Assembly: GCA_025450255.1 (NCBI GenBank)
Contig: JANWHV010000072.1
Span: 1 to 6,733 of the forward strand
Origin: Chloroflexota bacterium
GTDB taxonomy: Bacteria; Chloroflexota; UBA5177; JANWHV01
Reading direction: 5' to 3'
Length of the DNA stretch: 6,733 bases
The position numbers and the translations under genes are program-made. Position 1 is the first letter of the stretch. Each line of letters starts with the position of its first letter. Below are positions 1 through 5,636 of the stretch, piece after piece. The notes beneath the pieces are model-generated. The model saw nothing but the letters and a program-made list of their open reading frames with translations, ran no database searches and was not told the origin of the DNA.

Positions 1-1449
1 AGCGGGGGTGCGGTGATTGGTCGCCGTCGCCGATGTCGCCCGGGCCGGCGTGGGACTTGACCGGGCGGTGCCTCGGGGCGATGGCGTCGCGGTTGGCGCG
101 GCATGTGTGCTCGTAACGGGAGTTGGGCTGGTACCTGGGGTGCTCGCAGGCGTCGACGAATCGGAAGCGACCGGCGTGGCGGTGCCTTCGGAGGCGGCGG
201 GCGTTGACTCGCTCCAGGACCAGAGCCCGTTCGAGGTGTCGAGCACGCCGTTCGGCGTGATGTGGAAGCCGCCGAACGTATACAATCGATCCGAAACCTG
301 ATCCAATACCAGGTTGTACGGGATCATGGGGTACCCGGCTAGCGCCCCCAGACTCGCGCTATCGTCGTGCCAGCCACTGTAGATGTTGTAGCGCCAAAAA
401 TCGCTCAGCCCGTAGGTCCCCGTCTCTGTGCCCTCGGCGAAATTAAACGGCAGGGCGTAATTGGCGTACGCATCGTCGGTGAAGAAGGGCGGCGAATCCG
501 GATCGTCGACATAGCCGCCGAGGATGTCGAAATCACCTCCGGCGTCGACGATCTGACCATAGTAGTGCCGGGGCAGCGGTTGCGCGGGGTCATAGCCGTT
601 GGCGATACCGGCCAGCAGGGTCCACGTTTGCGTCGCGTCATCGAAACGCCATAGATCGTTCGCGTAACAATCCTGGCCGGCGCCGTACGGCGCGGCAAGA
701 TAGGTACCGCCGAACAGATACAGGTGGCCGTGGGTGTCGGCGCTGACATTGTAGATCTCGCGCGGCGCGATTACCGAACCATCCGGGCTCGCGTACTGCT
801 GGGTGACGCTGGTCCAGGCGCCGCTCCGCATATTGTAGCGCCACATGTCGTTGAGCACGGCTTCACCCTGGGTCTCACCCGCGAACACCACCAGGTCGTC
901 AGCCTGGCTGTCGTACGCGAAGCCGTGATCCTCGCGGCCTTGCGGCCAGTTGACACCTGGTTGGGCATCGGCCGGCGTGACGTCGCTCCAAAGCCCGATC
1001 GCGGGCCGGTAGACATAGAGGCCGTAACTGTGGCCGTCGGGCGTCAAATGCTGCCCGCCGGGATCCGTTATGCCGCCGAACTCCCACACCTGGCCCTGAC
1101 TGTCCACGGCCAAATGCGGCTCGATCAGCGTCGGAATCTGATTGTTGGCGAGCGCCGTCCACGAACCCGCTCCGGTATCGTACTGCCAGAAATCGTTCAG
1201 CGGCGCGGAGAGGCCGCCGTTGCCGCCGAACAGATAGATATGGCCGCCCGCGTCGGCGGCCATGCCGTACTGGGCGCGAGGCAGGGGGATCGATCCGGCA
1301 TCCGTCGCTACCCTCCAGGCTGAGACCATGGCGCGAGTGCTCTGGCGCGGCCAGACAATGACGCCGGAGGCCACAAGAACGCACAGCAGGAGCCAACGCA
1401 GGCCGGGCTTAAGAGATCTGGAACGCGATCTTCCCGGCCAATACGGCAT
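1..1449 (-). CDS. Kelch-like beta-propeller protein, secreted or membrane-anchored (3' end outside window)
   Basis: The minus-strand frame stays open from ATG at 1449 down to position 1, giving 483 visible residues with no stop, so the C-terminus is missing. GAGG at 1458-1455 lies 5 bases before the ATG and supports this start. A basic N-terminus (Arg/Lys to residue 18) leads into a hydrophobic stretch at about 17-33 (WLLLCVLVASGVIVW), a signal anchor or signal peptide. Six kelch-type turns follow: GHIYLFGG (69-76), VWEFGG (121-126), LVVFAG (186-191), LYLFGG (243-248), FDILGG (307-312) and LYTFGG (389-394). A companion motif recurs: LNDFWQYD (84), LNDMWRYN (199), ANDLWRFD (263) and LSDFWRYN (348). 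Spacing of 50-82 residues fits propeller blades. From about residue 413 the chain is Ser/Thr/Pro/Ala-rich (TPTP-type), resembling a surface linker. Kelch propellers usually bind proteins or glycans, and some belong to galactose-oxidase-like enzymes. No catalytic residues can be assigned, so the function is unknown. The gene is divergent from the transporter cluster. Confidence 0.85.
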   Translation of the reverse strand, partial: MPYWPGRSRSRSLKPGLRWLLLCVLVASGVIVWPRQSTRAMVSAWRVATDAGSIPLPRAQYGMAADAGGHIYLFGGNGGLSAPLNDFWQYDTGAGSWTALANNQIPTLIEPHLAVDSQGQVWEFGGITDPGGQHLTPDGHSYGLYVYRPAIGLWSDVTPADAQPGVNWPQGREDHGFAYDSQADDLVVFAGETQGEAVLNDMWRYNMRSGAWTSVTQQYASPDGSVIAPREIYNVSADTHGHLYLFGGTYLAAPYGAGQDCYANDLWRFDDATQTWTLLAGIANGYDPAQPLPRHYYGQIVDAGGDFDILGGYVDDPDSPPFFTDDAYANYALPFNFAEGTETGTYGLSDFWRYNIYSGWHDDSASLGALAGYPMIPYNLVLDQVSDRLYTFGGFHITPNGVLDTSNGLWSWSESTPAASEGTATPVASDSSTPASTPGTSPTPVTSTHAAPTATPSPRGTARSSPTPARATSATATNHRTPA

Positions 1450-1485
1450 CAGATCCTCACTTTTCGATGCATATGATTAAAGGTG

Positions 1486-1491
1486 ATACTA
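1486..1491 (-). promoter_or_regulatory. Candidate -10 element of the kelch gene promoter
   Basis: On the minus strand this reads TAGTAT, close to TATAAT. It starts exactly 11 bases after the CCCTCA core of the nearest 11-bp repeat unit. That is the layout of PhoB-activated promoters, where the last half-site replaces the -35 box. It predicts a transcript start near 1479 and a 5' leader of about 30 bases before the ATG at 1449. The hexamer alone is weak evidence; the spacing to the repeats gives it weight. Confidence 0.4.
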
Positions 1492-1497
1492 CCGGAA

Positions 1498-1541
1498 ATG
1501 AATGAGGGATGTGTGACAGTCGGATGACAAAGCAATGACAG
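1498..1541 (-). promoter_or_regulatory. Four tandem 11-bp repeats, Pho-box-like operator
   Basis: Read on the minus strand, four consecutive 11-mers occur in register: CTGTCATTGCT (1541-1531), TTGTCATCCGA (1530-1520), CTGTCACACAT (1519-1509) and CCCTCATTCAT (1508-1498). The first three carry TGTCA at exactly 11-bp spacing, and the fourth is degenerate. Enterobacterial Pho boxes are CTGTCAT-type direct repeats at 11-bp spacing bound by PhoB, and related OmpR-family regulators use the same one-turn geometry. The sites sit directly upstream of the -10-like element of the kelch gene, so activation of that gene by a winged-helix response regulator is inferred. Whether the regulator is PhoB/PhoP itself, and whether the divergent transporter is also controlled, cannot be told from sequence. 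Confidence 0.55.
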
Positions 1542-1582
1542 CGCCGAAAGGGTGCGTGCCCAGGCGCGCCCGCCGCGCGTGT

Positions 1583-1612
1583 TTGGCGAAAGCCGAGATT
1601 CCGTGCTACGAT
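1583..1612 (+). promoter_or_regulatory. Candidate sigma70-like promoter for the transporter cluster
   Basis: TTGGCG (1583-1588) is followed by an 18-base spacer and TACGAT (1607-1612). TGC directly before the -10 gives an extended -10 signature. TTGGCG matches 4 of 6 bases of TTGACA, and TACGAT matches 4 of 6 of TATAAT. The predicted start is near 1619, about 300 bases before the permease GTG. In GC-rich DNA such matches arise by chance, so this is only the best plus-strand candidate in the gap. Confidence 0.3.
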
Positions 1613-1800
1613 GCTGTATCAGCTCTGAAAACGATTGCCGGCGGCTTCCGGCGCCGTGCCCGTCCCAACCTCATGTATCACGTGGCGGCGCCCATCGGAT
1701 CGCGCTTGATGCGGCGCGACTCGGCGCCAGTCCTATCCGTTTCTGGGATCGATAACACATGGTGGATCGCCAATGCCCACGCCATGGATCCGAGTAGAGC

Positions 1801-1917
1801 ATGACCGTCCAACCCAGTCGCGACGCCGACACCCGCCGCGATCCGCGGCGAGTACGCGTCAAGCATGGTGGCGCCAACCCGGCGCGCAAGCGGACCATGG
1901 GCCGTTCGGGAGCGTAG
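1801..1917 (+). CDS. Possible small leader ORF, 38 residues, coupled to the permease
   Basis: ATG at 1801 opens a 38-codon frame ending in TAG at 1915-1917, one base before the GTG start of the permease gene and in a different frame. The product would be very basic, with many Arg/Lys (for example RRDPRRVRVKHGG), and has no recognisable domain. The stop/start junction would allow translational coupling, which is the main argument for it. Against it are the lack of a good Shine-Dalgarno (only GAGTAGAGC upstream) and the ease with which GC-rich DNA produces open frames of this length. It could be a leader peptide or noise. Confidence 0.2.
   Translation: MTVQPSRDADTRRDPRRVRVKHGGANPARKRTMGRSGA
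1908..1912 (+). promoter_or_regulatory. Ribosome binding site that decides the permease start
   Basis: GGGAG lies 6 bases before GTG at 1919. The upstream in-frame ATG at 1865 has no comparable purine-rich sequence. Starting there would add 18 residues (Arg/Pro/Ala-rich) that do not resemble the usual N-terminus of this permease family. The GTG start is therefore preferred. Confidence 0.6.
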
Positions 1918-1918
1918 G

Positions 1919-2848
1919 GTGAGTCAGAGCATCGAGCGTTTGGCGTCCCAGGACTGGACCGCGCTTGAAGACGACGGCGCCACGCAGCACTATCGCTCGC
2001 ATTGGTCGCTGGCCTGGTACAGGTTGCGGCGGAACAAAGCGGCGCTGCTGGGGGCGCTCATCGTCTTGCTCCTGGTATCCGCCGCGGTTTTCGCGCCCGT
2101 GCTGGCGCCGCACGATCCAAACCAGCCGTTCGATTCGGGCATGGCCCTGGACGGCACGCCCACGTCGCCGAACAGCATGTTCTTGCTAGGCGCGGATACA
2201 CTGGGCCGTGATCTGCTCTCGCGCATCCTGTACGGCGCGCGCGTCTCGCTCACCATCGGCATTGCGGCGAATGGCCTCGCCATGTTGATCGGGGTCGCGG
2301 TGGGGCTGGTCGGCGGCTATTTCAGAGGCTGGGCAGGCACGCTGGTAATGCGCGTGACCGACGTGATGATGGCCTTCCCGGTATTGCTGCTGGCGATTGC
2401 CCTGGTTGCGGTGTTGCACCCAAGTCTGTGGATAGTGATCGGGGTGATTGCCTTCGTCTACTGGACGCCAATTGCGCGTATCGTGCATGGCCAGGTGTTG
2501 TCGATCAAGGAGCGCGAGTTCGTGGAGGCGGCGGCGGCGGTGGGCGCCGGGCAATGGCGGATTATGTTCCGTCATGTGCTGCCGCATCTAGTGCCCGTGA
2601 TCGTCGTCTACACCACGCTGGGCATCGCCACCAACGTACTGTTTGAGGCCGCGCTGAGCTTTCTCGGTGTCGGGGTACAGCCGCCCACGCCATCGTGGGG
2701 CGCCATGATCAGCGACGGGCAGAATTACTACCGGACCGCGCCCTGGCTCGTGCTCTATCCTGGACTGGCGATCATGTTGACGGTGCTTGGCTTCTCGCTC
2801 CTTGGCGATGGCCTGCGCGACGCGCTTGACCCCACCTGGCGAGACTGA
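1919..2848 (+). CDS. Peptide-type ABC transporter permease, DppC/OppC family
   Basis: This 309-residue inner-membrane permease is one half of the channel of a family-5 (dipeptide/oligopeptide/nickel type) ABC importer. The cytoplasmic N-terminus ends in WYRLRRNKAALLG, typical of OppC, followed by the first membrane span at about 41-63. The family motif LGADTLGRDLLSR is at 90-102. Further hydrophobic segments lie near 111-133, 149-167, 171-187, 224-246 and 278-298, the usual six. The EAA loop that contacts the ATPase runs from E203 (EAAAAVGAG) to LP at 221-222. The downstream signature LSFLGVGVQPPTPSWG is at 246-261 and the end is DPTWRD, as expected. The start is a GTG (read as Met) chosen by its ribosome binding site. 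The next gene encodes the B-type partner, so the order is C then B, opposite to most dpp/opp operons. Substrate cannot be deduced from the permease. Confidence 0.93.
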   Translation: MSQSIERLASQDWTALEDDGATQHYRSHWSLAWYRLRRNKAALLGALIVLLLVSAAVFAPVLAPHDPNQPFDSGMALDGTPTSPNSMFLLGADTLGRDLLSRILYGARVSLTIGIAANGLAMLIGVAVGLVGGYFRGWAGTLVMRVTDVMMAFPVLLLAIALVAVLHPSLWIVIGVIAFVYWTPIARIVHGQVLSIKEREFVEAAAAVGAGQWRIMFRHVLPHLVPVIVVYTTLGIATNVLFEAALSFLGVGVQPPTPSWGAMISDGQNYYRTAPWLVLYPGLAIMLTVLGFSLLGDGLRDALDPTWRD

Positions 2849-2850
2849 CG

Positions 2851-3771
2851 ATGGGTGTGTATATCGCGCGGCGCTTGTTGCTCGCGGTCGTGGTGATCGC
2901 GGGCGTGTCCTTGATTACCTTTATCCTGGCCTACCTGGTGCCGGCGGATCCGGCTCGCGTGTATGCCGGCTCCAACGCCTCCGCGGCGACCGTGGCAAGC
3001 ATTCGCCTGCAACTGGGGCTGGATCGCCCCCTGCCGATACAGTATCTCGATTACGTCGGCAGGGCGCTGCACGGTGACTTCGGTATCTCGTATAAATTGC
3101 AGACGCCCGTGCTTTCGGCCATCACGAGCCGCTTCCCATATACCCTGGCTTTGGGAGCGGCCGGCATCCTGGTGGAATTGCTCATCGGCATCCCGATCGG
3201 CATCATATCGGCGGCGCGACCGCGCTCCTGGCTCGATCGCGGCGCCATGGGCTTCGCGATGCTCGGCGTCTCGGCGCCGCAATTCTGGCTTGGATTGGTG
3301 CTGCTCTACACGTTCGGCTACCTGATGCCGATTTTTCCCCTGGGCCTGGCGCAGAGCCCTAGCTCGATCGTGCTGCCGGCGATTACGGTCGGATTGAGTG
3401 GCGGCGTGTGGTATGCGCGCGTCTTGCGATCCTCGATGCTGGAGACACTCGGCGCCGACTACGTGCGCACGGCGCGGGCAAAGGGGCGGCGGCGCGTGGC
3501 GGTGATTTTACGCCACGCCCTGCCGAACGCGATCACGCCGATCGTGACCCAGGTGGGGCTGGACATGGCCTACTTTCTTGGTGGCATCGTGGTGGTCGAA
3601 AGCGTGTTCGGCTGGCCCGGCGTAGGCCAATTGGCCTACCAGGCAATTCAGAATGACGATATCCCGCTGATTATGGGCACGGTGCTGTTCTCCGCCGTGC
3701 TCATCGTGCTGATCAACATTGTGGTCGACGTGGTATATGCCGTGCTCAACCCACGGGTGGTGTACAACTAG
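2851..3771 (+). CDS. Peptide-type ABC transporter permease, DppB/OppB family
   Basis: This 306-residue permease pairs with the preceding DppC-type subunit to form the transmembrane channel. The N-terminus IARRLLLAVVVIAGVSLITF (5-24) is the characteristic first span of DppB/OppB proteins. The family motif LGLDRPLPIQYLDYVGRAL (55-73) precedes HGDFGISY (74-81). The remaining spans are around 97-120, 132-158, 172-188, 232-252 and 273-298. The EAA loop is DYVRTARAKGRRRVAVILRH (203-222), ending HALPNAITP. The C-terminal signature ESVFGWPGVGQLAYQAI is at 250-266. Length and motif order are normal for the family. ATG at 2851 begins two bases after the previous TGA with only a weak purine stretch (GGCGAGA), so translation probably depends on coupling from the upstream gene. 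A 199-bp gap with secondary structure follows. Confidence 0.94.
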   Translation: MGVYIARRLLLAVVVIAGVSLITFILAYLVPADPARVYAGSNASAATVASIRLQLGLDRPLPIQYLDYVGRALHGDFGISYKLQTPVLSAITSRFPYTLALGAAGILVELLIGIPIGIISAARPRSWLDRGAMGFAMLGVSAPQFWLGLVLLYTFGYLMPIFPLGLAQSPSSIVLPAITVGLSGGVWYARVLRSSMLETLGADYVRTARAKGRRRVAVILRHALPNAITPIVTQVGLDMAYFLGGIVVVESVFGWPGVGQLAYQAIQNDDIPLIMGTVLFSAVLIVLINIVVDVVYAVLNPRVVYN

Positions 3772-3804
3772 GGGAATCAGGCTGGACTATCACCGATCGG
3801 GCCG

Positions 3805-3826
3805 GGCGTAGAGCGCGGTCTACGCC
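3805..3826 (+). terminator. Hairpin between permease and binding-protein genes (possible attenuator or RNA stabiliser)
   Basis: GGCGTAGA (3805-3812) and TCTACGCC (3819-3826) are perfect 8-bp arms around the 6-base loop GCGCGG, 33 bases after the permease stop. No T-tract follows, so it is a poor intrinsic terminator. In ABC importer operons, stems between permease and binding-protein genes often tune the high expression needed for the binding protein, by partial termination or by protecting RNA ends. That role is inferred here. Confidence 0.35.
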
Positions 3827-3869
3827 AAAGCTCGACTTCGCGACGTACATGTGGTCACAGGCGCGGGAC

Positions 3870-3890
3870 AAGGAGGTGACGATGGAGTAG
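3870..3890 (+). other. Near-perfect Shine-Dalgarno with a two-codon minigene (ATG GAG TAG)
   Basis: AAGGAGGTGA at 3870-3879 is complementary over ten bases to the conserved 3' end of 16S rRNA. ATG at 3882 starts 5 bases after AGGAGG and is followed by GAG and then TAG at 3888-3890, encoding only Met-Glu. An in-frame GTG at 3876 would give four codons to the same stop. This is the strongest ribosome binding site in the window, yet no gene follows it in that frame; the frame after the stop looks non-coding. It could be a regulatory minigene, a ribosome loading site upstream of the binding-protein gene (start at 3971), or the remnant of a lost gene. Confidence 0.45.
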
Positions 3891-3918
3891 GCATTCCGGC
3901 CAGATCCATGCCTCATCA

Positions 3919-3940
3919 TGACAATTGATGTGACAAATTG
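3919..3940. repeat. Small direct/inverted repeat upstream of the binding-protein gene
   Basis: TGACAATTG (3919-3927) recurs as TGACAAATTG (3931-3940), a near-perfect direct repeat at 12-bp spacing. The same bases contain the inverted pair CAATT (3922-3926) and AATTG (3936-3940). The site is AT-rich in GC-rich surroundings and lies 31 bases before the ATG of the binding protein. It may be an operator or part of a promoter. The TGACA core also occurs in the 11-bp repeats at 1498-1541, but the 12-bp spacing here differs. Confidence 0.25.
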
Positions 3941-3957
3941 GCACGCTTTGGGAGTCG

Positions 3958-3963
3958 AAAGGA
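3958..3963 (+). promoter_or_regulatory. Ribosome binding site deciding the binding-protein start
   Basis: AAAGGA lies 7 bases before ATG at 3971. An in-frame TTG at 3938 would extend the protein by 11 residues but has no such site. It would also put extra sequence ahead of the basic n-region of the signal peptide. ATG at 3971 is therefore chosen. Confidence 0.7.
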
Positions 3964-3970
3964 CGCAACC

Positions 3971-5635
3971 ATGTCGCGACCGGCATCACGCAGACGAAAC
4001 TCGGCGCGCTTCACCAGCCTGCTCTGTCTTATCCTGCTGCTTGTGCTTCCCTCCACCGTACTCACCGCGTCAGGGCGCGCGCAGGCCCAGGGACGCGCGG
4101 CGGATACGCCCGTACACGGCGGCATCTTGACCCAGGGCTTCCAGAATGACCTGGCGACCCTCGACCCGGCGATCGGCTATGACTGGAACAACTGGCCGGC
4201 CGAGAAGATGGTGTTCGACGGGCTGCTGGATTATAACGAGGGCACGACGCTCCAGCCGCGTCTGGCCGCCTCCATGCCGACGATTAGCAAGGATGGCCGC
4301 ACCTATACCTTCAATCTCCGTCACGGCGTCTTGTTCCAGAACGGGCGGGAGCTCACGGCGGATGACGTGGCCTACAGCATCAACCGCGTACTGAATCCGA
4401 AGACCAAGAGCCCTGGGCAGAGCTTTTTCCTGAGCATCGCGGGCGCTCAGGATGTGTCGGTTGGCAAGGCGGCGACGGCGAGCGGGATCAAGGTGCTCGG
4501 CAAGTACGCGATCCGCTTCACGCTCACCCAGCCGGATACCACGTTCCTCAATGTAATGGCCATGAACTTCGCCTACATCGTGCCCAAGGAGGTCGTCGCC
4601 AAGGAAGGGGCGGGCTTCGGTCACGCGCCGGTTGGAACGGGGCCATTCATCCTCAAGCAGTGGGTGTCGGGTCAGAAGCTGGTATTCGTGCGCAACCCGC
4701 ACTACTTTTACCAGGGATTGCCGTATCTGGACGGTGTGACGTTCCTGATCGGCCTGGCGCCGGAAGTGGCCCTCTTGCGCCTGGAGAGCGGCCAGCTCGA
4801 CATGCTGGCGGACCCGATTCCGGCGGCGGATTTCGTATCCATCCGGACTGACCCAAAGTATACGGCCAACCTCGTGCGCTACGTGCAGCCCGAGACCACT
4901 TACCTCACCATCAACACGCAGATCGCCCCGCTCAATAATGTCAAGGTGCGGCAGGCGATCAACATGGCGATCGACAAGACGCGCGTGGTGCAGCTCTCGG
5001 CCGGACGCGGCGTGGTCGCGAACCAGATCTTGCCGCCGTTGATGCCGGGCTACGATCCGTCGTACAGGGGGTATCCGTATGACCCCGCCGCCGCCAAGAA
5101 GCTGCTGGCGCAGGCCGGTTTCCCCAACGGTTTCAGCACGCAGTTGTATGTGCTCAACGTTGACCCGCAGCCGCGCATCGCCCAATCGTTCCAGCGCGAC
5201 CTGGCGCAAATCGGCATCACGGTGAGCATCGTTCCGCTCGCCTCGGCGTCCCTGGTCGAGCTGGCCGGCACGCCGAAAAAAGCGCCGCTGGTATGGTCGG
5301 GCGGCGAGGGCTGGCTGCAGGACTTCCCCGATCCGTCGGATTTCTATGGTCCGGTCCTGAGCTGCGACGCCGCCGTCCAGGGTGGCTGGAACTGGCCGTT
5401 CTTCTGCGATAAGAAACTGGACACCATGGCCGCGCAGCTCAAGGCGTTGCCCGACAACGCGACGCGCTACGCCGGCTACAAGAAGCTCTATAGCGCCGTC
5501 ATGGCGGAGGCGCCGTGGGTGCCGGTCGTCAATAATGTCGCGTATGTCATGCATGCCTCGGCGGTGCACGGCCAGCCGACGGACTTCGTACACAACGTCC
5601 ACACGTTCTTCTACGAGCGGCTCTGGAAGCACTGA
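3971..5635 (+). CDS. Extracellular solute-binding protein of a peptide-type ABC importer (SBP_bac_5 family)
   Basis: This 554-residue exported receptor captures substrate outside the membrane and delivers it to the two permeases. A Sec signal peptide is clear: basic n-region (SRRR at 6-9), hydrophobic core at about 17-32, and likely cleavage after an Ala near 37-44 (GRAQAQGRAA). No lipobox cysteine follows the core (Cys19 is inside it), so it is not an obvious lipoprotein, which is unusual for a single-membrane cell. Family-5 features in order are GGILTQGFQNDLATLDPA (50-67), the region of LTADDVAYSINRVLNP (128-143), APVGTGPFILKQW (219-231), VRQAINMAIDK (326-336) and GWLQDFPDPSDFYGP (447-461). 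The last corresponds to the part of DppA/OppA that helps hold the ligand. Cys465 and Cys479 could form a disulfide. Length is normal. The family transports di/oligopeptides, nickel, glycosides and other solutes, so the substrate is open. The amidase starts one base after this stop. Confidence 0.93.
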   Translation: MSRPASRRRNSARFTSLLCLILLLVLPSTVLTASGRAQAQGRAADTPVHGGILTQGFQNDLATLDPAIGYDWNNWPAEKMVFDGLLDYNEGTTLQPRLAASMPTISKDGRTYTFNLRHGVLFQNGRELTADDVAYSINRVLNPKTKSPGQSFFLSIAGAQDVSVGKAATASGIKVLGKYAIRFTLTQPDTTFLNVMAMNFAYIVPKEVVAKEGAGFGHAPVGTGPFILKQWVSGQKLVFVRNPHYFYQGLPYLDGVTFLIGLAPEVALLRLESGQLDMLADPIPAADFVSIRTDPKYTANLVRYVQPETTYLTINTQIAPLNNVKVRQAINMAIDKTRVVQLSAGRGVVANQILPPLMPGYDPSYRGYPYDPAAAKKLLAQAGFPNGFSTQLYVLNVDPQPRIAQSFQRDLAQIGITVSIVPLASASLVELAGTPKKAPLVWSGGEGWLQDFPDPSDFYGPVLSCDAAVQGGWNWPFFCDKKLDTMAAQLKALPDNATRYAGYKKLYSAVMAEAPWVPVVNNVAYVMHASAVHGQPTDFVHNVHTFFYERLWKH

Positions 5636-5636
5636 G

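Larger units (their letters stand above)
1542..1918. other. Divergent intergenic/leader region with no convincing long gene
   Basis: This stretch between the operator repeats and the first permease start has several frames open for 60-90 codons. None shows a recognisable domain, a good ribosome binding site or protein-like composition. It contains a possible sigma70-type promoter (1583-1612), a 7-bp all-GC inverted repeat (CGCCGCG at 1834-1840 and CGCGGCG at 1844-1850, with a 3-base loop), and a 38-codon small ORF (1801-1917). If the promoter is real, the transporter transcript has a leader of about 300 bases, long enough for RNA-level control, but I recognise no known riboswitch. Confidence 0.5.

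Noticed and set aside
367..1480. Several plus-strand open frames across the left part (for example 724-1323 and 1262-1480)
   Set aside because: They lie opposite the minus-strand kelch frame, which is uninterrupted for 483 codons and shows repeated propeller motifs.
1498..1541. CRISPR array
   Set aside because: The repeats are 11-bp contiguous units with no spacers of the usual 25-40 bp and no cas genes nearby.
1535..1804. An 89-codon plus-strand ORF in the divergent gap
   Set aside because: It has no ribosome binding site, an uneven composition rich in Arg and Ala, and no domain. It is treated as chance.
5382..5636. Plus-strand 85-residue N-terminal extension of the amidase frame
   Set aside because: It overlaps the end of the binding-protein gene in another frame and reads as Arg/Ser/Thr-rich noise. 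ATG at 5637 has a GGAAG site and gives the normal family length.
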